A stretch of DNA of 54,124 nucleotides, taken from assembly GCF_004116385.1 (NCBI RefSeq), contig NZ_PEIB01000035.1:1-54124 (forward strand). Reading direction: 5' to 3'. A program made the position numbers and the translations under genes. Below, piece by piece: positions 20,570-30,077 of the stretch. Below the pieces are notes generated by a model that worked only from the letters and a program-made list of their open reading frames with translations, was not told the DNA's origin and searched no databases. Every line of letters begins with the position of its first letter. The stretch's first letter is position 1. Origin of the DNA: Veronia nyctiphanis (GTDB lineage: Bacteria; Pseudomonadota; Gammaproteobacteria; Enterobacterales; Vibrionaceae).

Positions 20570-21201
20570 TCATCTGGATACTGCCAACTTTGCGGCCAAC
20601 CCGATAAATATCAGGCCCAGAACGCCATCGGTATGTCGACCCAAGGTGATTTTATGTTTCAAGTGAGCGGCGAGTTTGCTGAACAAGAAGGCAATGAAAA
20701 TGTTAAACGTTAAGGCAAGTAGCTGAGTAACACACCAAGGGTCATGATCTGGCCAATAAGACTGCTTTCATGGTGAGTAAATTGGGGTAAGAACAAACTG
20801 AAGAATATGAGCGCTTTTGGGTTCAACAGATTGTTTAACAGCCCTTGTGCAACAACGTCTTTTGTTGTGCGCTGAGATATTTCAATATCTACCGAACCGA
20901 TATTCTGAGAATAAAACCACGCCTTGATCAGTTTTAGTCCAAGCCAAGAAAGGTAAAGCGCACCAACGACTTTTATCAATATCACCAGTGGCGGCAATTC
21001 CTGCATCAACTTTCCGAGACCAAACGCAACAAGCGTTGTTTGGAATAACCCGGACAAAAAGATCCCAAGCGAGACTAAAATGCCTGCCTTCATACCTCGG
21101 GCAGAAGAGTAGGTAGAGACAAGTAACAGATCTGGGCCAGGAGAAATCACCAGGAAGAAAGAGGCGATTAAAAAGACCGGCAGGATATTCACGTCTATCA
21201 C
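20570..21201 (-). pseudogene. LysE/RhtB-family amino-acid exporter, frameshifted
   Basis: Inner-membrane exporter, about 210 residues when repaired. Family signatures: FLVISPGPDLLLVSTYSSARGMKAG near 16-40, ALYLSWLGLKL, and LLNNLLNPKALIFFSLFLPQF near 120-140. The intact frame ends early at LLSYLP. One missing base near 20719 (CC reduced to C on the coding strand) continues it as LALTFNIFIAFLFSKLAAHL...TDGVLGLIFIGLAAKLAVSR, the normal last two helices, stop 20570-20572. The start codon is GTG 21201 with a poor Shine-Dalgarno. The substrate is unknown. A second LysE-type exporter, intact, is at 26763. Confidence 0.82.
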
Positions 21202-21335
21202 AAGTTACTATGCCCCGATTTAGATTAATTAGATTGACGCGGGATCATATCATCATGATTTGTTGTCAGGGCTTTGGCGACCGAGAGATGGATAGAAAAT
21301 TCGTGAACAGCTTGGGTCGGAGAGACAACGATGAG

Positions 21336-21364
21336 AGCGAAGCCTCAGAAGGTGAGGCTTCGCT
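21336..21364 (-). terminator. Perfect 12-base inverted repeat after rarD
   Basis: AGCGAAGCCTCA (21336-21347) and TGAGGCTTCGCT (21353-21364) with a 5-base loop, 14 bases after the rarD stop. The stem is very stable but there is no U-tract on either side, so it may be a processing or protective hairpin rather than a classic terminator. Confidence 0.55.
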
Positions 21365-21378
21365 CAACATAGCCGTGA

Positions 21379-22290
21379 TTAAGTGTGACTGGAAGTGGCG
21401 GAAGAATATCGTCGGCGGATATTGAACAGCCCTTCCAAAACAAGGATCGCAAGACCAAGCCAAATCATGCCAAAGCTGACTGCTTTCACGTGATCGAACA
21501 TCTCGCCGAATATCAATATGGCACAAAGGAATTGAAGGCTCGGTTCTATGTATTGCATAAAGCCTATCATCGATAACGAGGTGCGTTTGACTGCCGCGTT
21601 GAAAATAAATAAGGGTAATAATGTCACTGGCGCGGCACCAACATAAAAAAGAAGGGTGGATATGTCCTCGGTATTTATGGCCTCGATGGTACCATTGTTA
21701 AGCTTATAAAACAGATAGCCAAGAGCAAAAGGCAATAACAGAAAATGTTCAACGAACAGGCTGGTCAGCGTATCGTAATTCACTTGTTTTTTCGCTAAAC
21801 CATACAAAGCGAAAAACGTCGCCATTTGCAGTGCAGCAAGAGGCAACTCGCCATATTGGTAAACTTCGTACCCCAACCCAAATGCACCTAACAACACCGC
21901 CAGTTTTTGTCCGGTGCTGAGTCTTTCTTTCAGAAATATTATACCGAGAGCAATCACCACCAGTGGGTTGATAAAGAACCCCATACTGGCTTCAAGTACG
22001 TTGTTATTTGTCAGAGCACTGATAAAAGCGATCCAAGATACACTCATAAATATTGCGGACAGAAGTGAATAGAGCAGTGACGCTTTGTCTTTCCAAATAC
22101 CTTTGAAGTCAGGTAATTTCCGCTTAAATATCAAGAACGCAAGAGAAATGATGGGGACAGCAAAAGTTAGACGAACGGCATTGAGCTCATCCATCGCGGC
22201 ATTGGGAATAAATTGATAATACAGAGGCATAAAGCCCCAGAGCACAAAAGCGAGCGCAGCAAGTAAATTGCCACTTTTTCTATTTGTCAT
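21379..22290 (-). CDS. rarD: RarD, EamA/DMT-family permease
   Basis: 303 residues with about ten hydrophobic segments. RarD features: NLLAALAFVLWGFMPLYYQFI at the N-terminus, MSVSWIAFISALTNNNVLEASMGFFINPLVVIALGI, LKERLS and the second repeat with SLSMIGFMQYIEPSLQFLCAILIFGE. E. coli RarD is a DMT protein; some bacterial homologues confer chloramphenicol resistance, others export unknown metabolites. The frame is complete. The gene is single, leftward, ending in a 12-base hairpin. Confidence 0.9.
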   Translation of the reverse strand: MTNRKSGNLLAALAFVLWGFMPLYYQFIPNAAMDELNAVRLTFAVPIISLAFLIFKRKLPDFKGIWKDKASLLYSLLSAIFMSVSWIAFISALTNNNVLEASMGFFINPLVVIALGIIFLKERLSTGQKLAVLLGAFGLGYEVYQYGELPLAALQMATFFALYGLAKKQVNYDTLTSLFVEHFLLLPFALGYLFYKLNNGTIEAINTEDISTLLFYVGAAPVTLLPLFIFNAAVKRTSLSMIGFMQYIEPSLQFLCAILIFGEMFDHVKAVSFGMIWLGLAILVLEGLFNIRRRYSSATSSHT

Positions 22291-22465
22291 TCGTCATCCA
22301 ACCAACAAGAGATAAAGGCGTTACAGGGAGCGGGCAGGCGTTATGTTTGACTGCTCAAAGAGGGAAGTTGCTCCTGCTGCATTTGTACAAAAAATGACGG
22401 AGGAATGAAAGGAATATAATGCTTGAGAAGGTGATTTGTTCTGAGCTGTCTAGAGGGTAAGAGTA

Positions 22466-22506
22466 AAACGCCAGAATCTTCTTTAGCTTTAGATGATTTG
22501 GCGTTT
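22466..22506 (-). terminator. Hairpin after the secreted hypothetical gene
   Basis: Arms AAACGCCA (22466-22473) and TGGCGTTT (22499-22506), 25-base loop region, followed on the minus strand by TTACTCTT. It ends 8 bases after the stop of the leftward gene at 22514. Confidence 0.55.
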
Positions 22507-22513
22507 GGTTCAA

Positions 22514-22885
22514 TTAATAGCCTTCAAAGTGAATCTGGCCTGATTCTGTGTCCCTTGGTAGTGAATGTTGCATCACTAGAATTTCGTTAGCCTGACAAAA
22601 GCTGTGTGTCTTGTTCAGGGCTTTACGTGCTTCTTCAATTTGAATTTCAGCCAGTCTTCTGACTTCCACATCCGCTTGTTTGTCGCTAAAGCTGATTTGG
22701 CGTTCAAGCATGTTTTTTGCGAAGATTTCTCGGCATGTGGTTTCCTGATTCTTTGTTTTTCTCGCGAGAAGGAACGATGCATCATCGCGATGAAGCGATG
22801 AGGGCTGTTCCTCATCATCGACGTCAGTGGCCAGCGCGAGCGAAGGGATAGCAAATAACAAAGGTAGTAAATAATTTTTTAGCAT
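22514..22885 (-). CDS. Secreted hypothetical protein
   Basis: 123 residues starting MLKNYLLPLLFAIPSLALA, which is a clear signal peptide with cleavage after about residue 19. The mature part is short, acidic at first (TDVDDEEQPSS), then helical, with ADVEVRRLAEIQIEEARKALNKTHSFC. It carries two Cys (in ETTCREIF and HSFCQANE) that could form a disulphide in the periplasm. I do not recognise a family. The frame is open further upstream to 23038 but only this start makes a signal peptide. Shine-Dalgarno is weak. Function unknown. Confidence 0.65.
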   Translation of the reverse strand: MLKNYLLPLLFAIPSLALATDVDDEEQPSSLHRDDASFLLARKTKNQETTCREIFAKNMLERQISFSDKQADVEVRRLAEIQIEEARKALNKTHSFCQANEILVMQHSLPRDTESGQIHFEGY

Positions 22886-23077
22886 TAGTACTGTACAGCA
22901 ATGAACCCAGTAAAATTTTGCCATTAGGCTTGATTGACAGCGAGAGGCGGATGGCAATGATCCGGAGAATATCACAGGTTTAAAATTTAGAACTTGAAAG
23001 AAAAAACAGAAATTCAGGCATCCTGCGGCAAAGAACAACCTTTTAACAAAATCTAATAATTTCAGTCATGTAAATTG

Positions 23078-23111
23078 AACATGGAGTCCACCGATTGACG
23101 GACACCATGTT
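23078..23111 (-). terminator. Hairpin after the S33 peptidase gene
   Basis: AACATGG-A-GTCC (23078-23089) pairs with GGAC-A-CCATGTT (23100-23111), eleven pairs with one A/A mismatch and a 10-base loop. It lies 12 bases after the peptidase stop codon. The stronger T-run is on the plus strand, so polarity is uncertain. Confidence 0.5.
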
Positions 23112-23123
23112 TTATTGACTAAA

Positions 23124-24422
23124 TTATACTTTCGGCCTTGATGCAATACTCTCAGCAATATCGATGAGTTTGCCTAAAATTCGCTCACCGTCTGCCCGAA
23201 GGCCATTGTGTTCGTATTCATTCGTTATCCACGCTTTACTGTTCGGTACTTTCGCCAGCGTTTCTCTCGAATAATCCATTTCTACATACATATCATCTGC
23301 ATAGACAGCACAGGCAAAGGGCACGGTATTCTCAGCCAATGTTTCAGGTGAATATAACGGTGCCCAATCTGATTTTTCAGCGATAAGCTGAGCAGCTTCT
23401 TTCAGGGCAGTAAGGTTCTTCAGTTGGTCGAACATCCATGGGTAAACCATTTCACCTGTGAACAGGAAAGGCTGACCTGTTTGATAGTTGAATTCGGCAT
23501 ATTCTTCATTACGGATGCGGTGAGCAGACCATTCAGATGCGGTATGTTGATTGTAAATAGCTTCATGCAAAATCGCGTAGATAGGGTTTGTCTGGTGCGA
23601 CTGCATTTGAAGCATTTGGTCGAGGAAGGTGTAGCTGAGTGTTTCTTTTCCGCCTACGTCAACGAAAGCATCTTCAAGTAGGTAGTACATAGGCAAATAA
23701 GCATCACTGCCACCAAACTCGATGCCAATTTGCTGAAATTGTTCGACAGTAAAGTGCTGTCCATTTGGAAGTTCAACATGGTTGGTAAGCAAATGGTCTG
23801 CGATTTTTTGACATTGAACCTGAGCTGATGGGAACTGAGCAAAGAACTCCGCGTTTTTGTCGTGTACACGTTTATATGTTGCGCGATAAACATCGTCAGC
23901 ATGACGAGTGATTGAAGGCACACCGCCAGTGGTATAGACGCGATGCAGACTGTTTGGATAAAAAGAAAGGTACGTGAGGTTACAGAAACCCCCGAAGCTT
24001 TGCCCAAGCAACGACCACTTATCGACACCAAGCTGTTCGCGAATAGCTTCAGCATCGCGCACGATGTTGTCTGCTCGGAAGTGACTGAGGTAAGCAACTT
24101 GTTCTTCGGTCGACAAGTCACCCATAGTTTGGTGTGTAATCGGGGTGCTCTTTCCGGTACCGCGTTGATCAAGCAGCAGAACGCGATACTCGCTCAACGC
24201 GCGTTTTAGCCAACCTGATTTTCCGCCTGGCCGTGGCGATGGAAAGCCCGGACCACCTTGCATATAAACCAGCCATGGAAGGTCAGCATCGCTCTTGTCT
24301 GTATCGACCACTTCTCGGGCAAATACAGTAAGCTTTTTCCCTTCTGGCGTTTGATAATCGAGAGGGAGAGAGAAGGTATGTTGACGGTACAAAACACCGT
24401 CTTCAATAAAACTCGCTTGCAT
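23124..24422 (-). CDS. Alpha/beta hydrolase, proline iminopeptidase-like (S33)
   Basis: 432 residues, the long form seen in Aeromonas-type proline iminopeptidases. The oxyanion segment is MQGGPGFPSPRPG (54-66), LLLDQRGTGKS follows, and the nucleophile Ser142 is in LLGQSFGGFC. Asp376 or Asp377 in AVYADDMYVEM and His405 in NEYEHNGLR complete the triad. It would remove N-terminal proline from peptides in the cytosol; other amidase activity is possible. No signal peptide. Single leftward gene, 139 bases after the ModF-like gene, with a hairpin at its end. Confidence 0.88.
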   Translation of the reverse strand: MQASFIEDGVLYRQHTFSLPLDYQTPEGKKLTVFAREVVDTDKSDADLPWLVYMQGGPGFPSPRPGGKSGWLKRALSEYRVLLLDQRGTGKSTPITHQTMGDLSTEEQVAYLSHFRADNIVRDAEAIREQLGVDKWSLLGQSFGGFCNLTYLSFYPNSLHRVYTTGGVPSITRHADDVYRATYKRVHDKNAEFFAQFPSAQVQCQKIADHLLTNHVELPNGQHFTVEQFQQIGIEFGGSDAYLPMYYLLEDAFVDVGGKETLSYTFLDQMLQMQSHQTNPIYAILHEAIYNQHTASEWSAHRIRNEEYAEFNYQTGQPFLFTGEMVYPWMFDQLKNLTALKEAAQLIAEKSDWAPLYSPETLAENTVPFACAVYADDMYVEMDYSRETLAKVPNSKAWITNEYEHNGLRADGERILGKLIDIAESIASRPKV

Positions 24423-24561
24423 GCCTGTTTCCTTTCAATGCTGGGTCATTATCAGGCTAGGGTACTTGGTTTTAAAATGAATGAAACCGGAGTTTTGCGG
24501 CGAAGATCAGAATTCGCCGCATCGAAAAATCGAATGAATAAAACCTGAACAGAAAACATGC

Positions 24562-26007
24562 CTATTGGTGGCTGATTATGACGCGATGAGCGTTTTCTGT
24601 AGGTTCAAAGTCTATGAAGTGATTAATTCCTGAAAGCTTGTCTTCATTATGGTGACTAACAAAGAGAAGTTGACTGAGATGCTCTTCTGCAATCATTTGA
24701 AGCGCATTAGCGACCAATTTCCTGCTGAGAAAATCTAAGCCTTGATAAGGCTCGTCGAGAATCAGTAACGCTGGTCGTTTTATCAATGCTCTCGCGATAA
24801 GCAAGAGACGTTGCTGACCATATTCAAGCCGGCGGAATGACGTTTTAGCCAGCGACTCCATGTGGAAGATTTTTAACCACTCCATAGCTTTGTCTGTTTC
24901 AGCTTTAGTTGGTTTTTGGTAGAGCCCTATGGAGTCGTGAAGCCCGGAAATCACGGTATCTAGCGCCGACGATCCGACACGATATTCTAGGTGTAGAGCG
25001 GATGAAACCATGCCGATGTGGCGTTTAATATCCCAGATAGTCTCGCCACTGCCGCGCTTGAAGCCAAATATGTCGATGTCGTTACTGTAACACTGAGGAT
25101 GATCACCAAATATCAGACCGAGCAGGGTACTTTTCCCACATCCGTTTGGTCCTCGAATCTGCCAATGTTCACCATGATTAATTTGCCAGTTCACCTTTTC
25201 AAAAATCAGGGTATCGGTATACGCCACTCTTCCATTCGTGAGTTTAACCAGAGGGTCTGGTAGCGCAGTCTGATGCTTATTTTTTCTGAGTAGTTCCACC
25301 ATCGCATCACTGCGTTTTGATGTTTGCGCTGACAATTGACTGATAATGGGATGACTGAGCCATTTATCTCTCGTCATGACGAGCGGCTCTTCGTGACTAA
25401 AGGCGCAAACATGGGTGACACAGTCCGGCAGGTCATCAAGGCGGGAAGTCAAAATAATTAACTGATGGTTGAGCACCAACTCGTTCATGATGTCTGATAA
25501 CGTCTCACGATGCGCGACGTCTAAGCCAGAGTAGGGATCATCAAGGATGAGTAAATCTGGCTCTGTCGCCATGGCTCTTGCCAGCATTAAACGTCGTGTT
25601 TCTCCTGTGGAGAGCTGTCGAAAACCCCGATCAGCAAGGTGCACGAGGTCGAGTTTGTCCATCAGGCTATCAACATCAACAGAAGAAGATATGCAGCAGT
25701 CTTCGATAAGCTGTTGAACGGATGTACCCGGATCAATCCTATCGAGAAAATCGGTGTCGTCGTTTGCTAATTCGTCTTCTAAAAGTGCTTGTTGGGAAGA
25801 TAAGGAAACAAGGCCAACTTTTTCAGGTGTGCCTGAGATTGTGCCGCTTTGCGGCGTTATCATGCCAGCAAGAAGCGTTGCGAACAGTTCACCGTGGTTA
25901 CCCGATGAGGAGAACATGAGCCAATGCTGGTCAGGTTTTATCTCGAGGTGAGGAATGGAAAGTGTCGTCTGTCCGTGCTGGTGATTCAGCGCATCAATTT
26001 CTATCAT
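24562..26007 (-). CDS. ModF-like tandem ABC ATPase
   Basis: 481 residues with two ABC ATPase domains and no membrane part. Domain 1 (about 1-220) has signature LSTGE (132-136) and LLILDDP (152-158), but its Walker A region is FSSSGNHGELFATLL (32-46), without the invariant Lys, so nucleotide binding there is doubtful. Domain 2 (about 255-475) is complete: Walker A GPNGCGKST (286-294), signature LEYGQ (394-398), Walker B LLILDEP (414-420) and a switch His in FVSHH. This organisation matches E. coli ModF, a molybdate-linked ATPase of unknown role. No molybdate transport gene is adjacent. Confidence 0.8.
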   Translation of the reverse strand: MIEIDALNHQHGQTTLSIPHLEIKPDQHWLMFSSSGNHGELFATLLAGMITPQSGTISGTPEKVGLVSLSSQQALLEDELANDDTDFLDRIDPGTSVQQLIEDCCISSSVDVDSLMDKLDLVHLADRGFRQLSTGETRRLMLARAMATEPDLLILDDPYSGLDVAHRETLSDIMNELVLNHQLIILTSRLDDLPDCVTHVCAFSHEEPLVMTRDKWLSHPIISQLSAQTSKRSDAMVELLRKNKHQTALPDPLVKLTNGRVAYTDTLIFEKVNWQINHGEHWQIRGPNGCGKSTLLGLIFGDHPQCYSNDIDIFGFKRGSGETIWDIKRHIGMVSSALHLEYRVGSSALDTVISGLHDSIGLYQKPTKAETDKAMEWLKIFHMESLAKTSFRRLEYGQQRLLLIARALIKRPALLILDEPYQGLDFLSRKLVANALQMIAEEHLSQLLFVSHHNEDKLSGINHFIDFEPTENAHRVIISHQ

Positions 26008-26126
26008 TGCGGTCCCTGCTGATGGTACATCTCTCGTTATTGTTTTGTCGCACTGATTGGTGCCTGTTAAGAACAGTATCCAATTCGGGAGAGAAACCGC
26101 AATAGTTATTCAGTCAACGGCTTAGT

Positions 26127-26522
26127 TTACTTGATATCGCACTTTCCGTTGTTGCAAGGCTCACAACGAGATTTTCCTGTGAAGATCCACGAAATTTTGT
26201 AGCGATTGCGGGCAAAAAACAGGTATGCAGCGTCAGCAGCTATTTTGATGACCGGCCACCTTAGAATACGTAACCACGATTTTCTGTTCACCGTCGACCA
26301 CGCTTTCACGGTTGCATCAAGCCCCAAAAATATCTCACCGTCTTCGCCTTTGGCGTGCAGGATTTGAGTAGCTTTCTGAATATCGATGTCGGGAAACCGC
26401 TCATTGAAGTTCTCTGAAAAAATGTCTTCAAACTGAATAGCGTTATTGGTGTTCAAGGTCCGTAGCTCATTCATTTCAGCCACGCACAACGGACAGGTTC
26501 CGTCGAAGAAAATCGTTAGCAT
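26127..26522 (-). CDS. DCC-family thiol-disulphide oxidoreductase-like protein (DUF393)
   Basis: 131 residues. The N-terminus MLTIFFDGTCPLCVAEM carries the DUF393/DCC motif with Cys10-x-x-Cys13. The middle has IDIQKATQILHAKGEDGEIFLGLDATVKAWSTV, typical of the family, and WLRILRWPVIK with a hydrophobic stretch. The C-terminus has three further Cys (SRCEPCNNGKCDIK), as in many marine members. The family is annotated as thiol-disulphide oxidoreductase by motif only. Located 119 bases upstream of the ModF-like gene on the same strand. Confidence 0.85.
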   Translation of the reverse strand: MLTIFFDGTCPLCVAEMNELRTLNTNNAIQFEDIFSENFNERFPDIDIQKATQILHAKGEDGEIFLGLDATVKAWSTVNRKSWLRILRWPVIKIAADAAYLFFARNRYKISWIFTGKSRCEPCNNGKCDIK

Positions 26523-26762
26523 TTATTGGTCTTCTCTCAGAATGTTTATATGTAAAACTTAATATATACGAATACTTGCTTCCACTGGATTAATGCAGTC
26601 TGATAATCACATCTAGCACCATATTTCTTCCAGTTAGCTCATTGCTCATCAGTTGGTGACGCGCATGGTCGCACTTTTGCTATGTTTGGATGCACATCGT
26701 TTTGCTCTTTAGGATGAAGTGCGCTAAAACAAAGAGTCGACAATTTATTGAGATTCGTAGCT

Positions 26763-27389
26763 ATGGATTTTTTTCAGGCATTTTTGACTGTCACCATTGT
26801 TCACTTGCTTGCAGCGGCATCACCCGGCCCAGATTTCGTGATGGTGACACAGCAGTCTTTATCAAATGGCAGGCGAGCAGGAATGCTCGTAAGTCTCGGT
26901 ATTGCACTTGGTCTGTCTGTGCATATTTTGTACTCTTCTCTCGGAATGGCTGCGCTGGTCAGTGAATCTAGCGAGATACTGATTTGGATGAAATATCTTG
27001 CTGCTGGGTTCCTGGCATATATGGGCATTAGAGGGTTGATGAGTAAGCCTGCCAGTGGCGAAGTTTGTAATCTGCAGGTGAAAAGAGAGCCGGGGATAAA
27101 ACTCATTTCTATTGGATTTCTGTGTAATGCGCTAAACCCAAAGGCACCACTGTACTTTGTGTCGTTATTTACTTTGGTTCTTAGTCCGCAGATGCCTGTA
27201 TTTCAGCTATTTTTATTAGGGATATGGATGATGCTGGTGCAGCTGTTCTGGTTTGGTGCCGTGTCTTTCGTGTTGTCCAAACCAACCATCCAAAAACGAT
27301 TTCGTACCTTCTCACATTGGATAGACAGGGTCATGGGCTCTTTGCTATTCGCAGGTAGTTTGCGCCTGTTGCTAACAGAGACAAAATAA
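26763..27389 (+). CDS. LysE/RhtB-family exporter
   Basis: 208 residues from ATG 26763 (MDFFQAFLTVTIVHLLA). Family signatures: AAASPGPDFVMVTQQSLSNGRRAGMLVSLGIALG, LAAGFLAYMGIRGL and IGFLCNALNPKAPLYFVSLF. Six hydrophobic segments, inner membrane. Members export homoserine lactone, threonine, lysine and similar amino acids; substrate unknown. Intact, unlike the paralogue at 20570. Followed by kefF after 62 bases, but a functional link is not evident. Confidence 0.88.
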   Translation: MDFFQAFLTVTIVHLLAAASPGPDFVMVTQQSLSNGRRAGMLVSLGIALGLSVHILYSSLGMAALVSESSEILIWMKYLAAGFLAYMGIRGLMSKPASGEVCNLQVKREPGIKLISIGFLCNALNPKAPLYFVSLFTLVLSPQMPVFQLFLLGIWMMLVQLFWFGAVSFVLSKPTIQKRFRTFSHWIDRVMGSLLFAGSLRLLLTETK

Positions 27390-27451
27390 AGCCGTCAGGT
27401 TTGTCTGTCCGAGCGGGTATAAGCTGCTAAAGCTGTTAGTTAAGGGAAGCT

Positions 27452-28078
27452 ATGACAGACAAACCTCGCAGTGTCTTGGTACTTTTTGCGCATCCTTCAC
27501 AGGGTCGCTCGGAGGCTAATTCTCCACTTTTCAAAGCGGTCTCCTCAATAGAGGGTGTCACCAGTGTCGATTTATACGCTGAGTATCCCACTTACCATAT
27601 TGATATTGAAAAAGAACAAAAGCGCCTTTTGAAACATGATGTAGTGATCTTTCAGTTCCCTATGTTTTGGTATTCGACCCCGTCGATTCTCAAGGAATGG
27701 ATGGATTTGGTGCTGGAATACGGATTTGCATATGGAGAGGGTGGCATTGCGCTGCACGGTAAAATTTTACTTTGTGCAATGACGGCAGGAGGCAGAGAAG
27801 AAGCCTATTGCCAGCAAGGTTATAACCACTTTTCAGTGAGAGAACTCCTGCGGCCAATCGAGCAAACGGCAAGTTTGGTCGGTATGACCTATGTACCGCC
27901 TTTTCCACTGTTCGGGTCGCGGACGGCAAAAGAGGAAGGGCGACTTGATGCTCACACTCGTGACTATGTTGATTTAGTGCAGGCTCTCGTTGAACGGCGC
28001 TTTGATGTTGAACAAAGCCAACCTCTGAGCAAGATTTCCCTAAGTTTGAATGAATTAATCACGGGGCGTGAAGTATGA
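27452..28078 (+). CDS. kefF: KefF/KefG-type quinone oxidoreductase, ancillary to the K+ efflux system
   Basis: 208-residue flavodoxin-like NAD(P)H:quinone reductase. Signatures: VLVLFAHPSQGRSEAN (FMN phosphate site), VIFQFPMFWYSTPSILKEWMDLVLEYGFAYGEGG (the substrate-site segment), and MTAGGREEAYCQQGYN. In E. coli KefF or KefG binds the cytoplasmic side of KefC or KefB and is required for full activity. Its stop overlaps the start of kefC (ATGA at 28075-28078), so the two are translationally coupled. AAGGGAAG Shine-Dalgarno. Assignment to F or G is not certain, since the partner is not decided either. Confidence 0.9.
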   Translation: MTDKPRSVLVLFAHPSQGRSEANSPLFKAVSSIEGVTSVDLYAEYPTYHIDIEKEQKRLLKHDVVIFQFPMFWYSTPSILKEWMDLVLEYGFAYGEGGIALHGKILLCAMTAGGREEAYCQQGYNHFSVRELLRPIEQTASLVGMTYVPPFPLFGSRTAKEEGRLDAHTRDYVDLVQALVERRFDVEQSQPLSKISLSLNELITGREV

Positions 28079-29988
28079 CGGTTTATCTAATTTATGCCTT
28101 TTTGTTTCTGGCTGCTGCCGTATTTACGGTGCCCATTGCCAAAAAATTGGGCTTGGGGTCTGTGCTTGGCTATCTGGTCGCAGGGTTATTAATTGGTCCC
28201 GTCACCGGGCTTGTCGGGTCGGAAACCGAATCTATTCAGCATTTCGCCGAGTTTGGCGTAGTGATGATGCTGTTCCTGGTTGGACTTGAACTTGATCCCC
28301 GAGTGCTTTGGAATATGCGCCGCCGACTATTTGGCCTTGGTGGTTTACAGCTGCTCCTGACGATTTTACCCGTTATGGGTATTGCGATGCTTTTCGACTT
28401 TGAATGGACGATTGCGTTGACTATCGGCTTCATTTTTTCGTTGTCTTCCACCGCCATCGTTTTACAAACTTTTCATGAAAAATCGCTAACCAATACTGAA
28501 GGGGGCCGTAGCGCTTTTTCCGTGTTACTGGTGCAGGATATTGCGGTGATTCCCATGTTGGCGGTGATCCCGTTGTTAGCGTTGCCAGAACTAGCTGCCT
28601 TGTCGGAGGCATCGGCAGATGCGCATCACAATCTATCTTTGGTAGAGGGTAAGCCTGGCTGGATGCTGGCGCTTATTATTGTTGGGTCTATCGCTTTGGT
28701 TGTTGTCGGCGGGCATTACTTAAGTCGGCCCTTGTTCAATTTTGTTGCGGCGTCAAAACTACGAGAGGTATTTACTGCCACAGCACTAATGCTGGTGATT
28801 GGTATTGCAGCCTTGATGAGCTTGGTTGGCCTTTCTCCTGCATTGGGAACCTTCTTAGCCGGCGTTGTGCTGGCGAACAGTGAGTTTCGCCATGAACTGG
28901 AATCGAGTATTGAACCGTTCAAAGGTCTGTTACTCGGTTTATTCTTCATCACAGTGGGATGTGGTGTTGATTTTGGTGTGCTTGTACAAGAGCTGGATAT
29001 TGTTATCCTGCTGACATTGAGCGTTATGTTGCTCAAAGCGATTGTGTTGTTGGCATTAACATTTATCTTCAAAATCCACTTTTCAAACCGCTGGCTTTTT
29101 TCACTGAGTCTTGCGCAGGCGGGTGAATTCGGTTTTGTCTTACTCAGCTTCTCGGTACAGAATTCAGTGCTGCCACAGGATATGGCTAAAATCCTCTCGC
29201 TGGTTGTTGCGTTATCTATGTTCTTAACACCGCTTCTTTTCATCTTATTCGAGCGGGTTGCGTTGCCCCGATTTGAAAAAGCGAGTAATGCGAAGGTACG
29301 AGATTCCGATGAGGTTGATGAGTGGGGGCCTGTTGTTATTGCCGGTGGAGGCCGATTTGGTCAGATAGTCAATCGATTGCTGGTGGCAAACAATATCAAG
29401 ACTGTCGTGCTAGATGCTGAGATAGCGCAGATAGATAACCTGAGAGAAGTAAAAATAAAAGCCTTCTTCGGCGACGCAACAAGGCCTGAGCTTCTGCACA
29501 CCGCTGGTATTGAGCAGGCGAGTTTGTTGATTAACGCGATGGATAATCACGAAGGCAGTTTGATGCTGATTGAGCATGTAAAAAAGGCGTACCCACACAT
29601 CAAAATCCTGACCCGTGCTTTTGACCGCAGTGTCGGATATGAATATAAGCTAGCAGGTGCAGATTATATAATTTCAGAAACCTATCACTCGGCGCTTGAA
29701 CTCGGCTCTGAAGCAATGCGAAGCCTTGGCTACCATCCTTTCTTGGTTGAACAGAAACGTGAAACCTTCGAACGCGTCGAACGAGAGGGGTCAGGGATAC
29801 TCTACGAGAAATGGCTACATAAAAATGAAGAGGATCCGCTCGGCATTCACTTCAGTGATATGTTCATTCAGCTGGAAGAGTCCATCAAAGAAGCCATGAA
29901 GCGGGATCGTGCAGATAGGCACAACTTCGCAGAGCGGGAGTGGATGCCACCGCCTAAAGGCTATGATGAGGGGCTTTCTGAAGACTGA
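28075..29988 (+). CDS. kefC: Glutathione-regulated K+/H+ antiporter KefC/KefB
   Basis: 637 residues. N-terminal CPA2 antiporter of about twelve hydrophobic segments (1-385), including the conserved MLFLVGLELDPRVLW loop, LLVQDIAVIPML and TFLAGVVLANSEFRHELES. C-terminal RCK/KTN domain begins near 412 with VVIAGGGRFGQIVNRLL (NAD(H) motif) and continues with GDATRPELLHTAG and ILTRAFDRSVGYEYKLAGAD. Such proteins are held closed by glutathione and opened by glutathione adducts, giving K+ efflux and cytoplasmic acidification during electrophile stress. Coupled to kefF upstream; strong terminator downstream. KefC or KefB cannot be told apart safely by eye. Confidence 0.93.
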   Translation: MTVYLIYAFLFLAAAVFTVPIAKKLGLGSVLGYLVAGLLIGPVTGLVGSETESIQHFAEFGVVMMLFLVGLELDPRVLWNMRRRLFGLGGLQLLLTILPVMGIAMLFDFEWTIALTIGFIFSLSSTAIVLQTFHEKSLTNTEGGRSAFSVLLVQDIAVIPMLAVIPLLALPELAALSEASADAHHNLSLVEGKPGWMLALIIVGSIALVVVGGHYLSRPLFNFVAASKLREVFTATALMLVIGIAALMSLVGLSPALGTFLAGVVLANSEFRHELESSIEPFKGLLLGLFFITVGCGVDFGVLVQELDIVILLTLSVMLLKAIVLLALTFIFKIHFSNRWLFSLSLAQAGEFGFVLLSFSVQNSVLPQDMAKILSLVVALSMFLTPLLFILFERVALPRFEKASNAKVRDSDEVDEWGPVVIAGGGRFGQIVNRLLVANNIKTVVLDAEIAQIDNLREVKIKAFFGDATRPELLHTAGIEQASLLINAMDNHEGSLMLIEHVKKAYPHIKILTRAFDRSVGYEYKLAGADYIISETYHSALELGSEAMRSLGYHPFLVEQKRETFERVEREGSGILYEKWLHKNEEDPLGIHFSDMFIQLEESIKEAMKRDRADRHNFAEREWMPPPKGYDEGLSED

Positions 29989-30026
29989 GTCGTCTTCACG
30001 GGCCAACAAGTATAAAGCCAAAGAAT

Positions 30027-30049
30027 AAGGCCGGGATTCCGGCCTTTTT
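30027..30049 (+). terminator. Intrinsic terminator after kefC
   Basis: Perfect 8-base stem AAGGCCGG/CCGGCCTT with a GATT loop and T-run. Ends the kefF-kefC unit. Confidence 0.92.
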
Positions 30050-30077
30050 GTCACGCCATAGGCGGTTTATGCCACTA

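Noticed and set aside
20570-27389. The two LysE exporters and RarD as one export island
   Set aside because: They lie on different strands with unrelated genes between and separate terminators, so there is no evidence for a unit.
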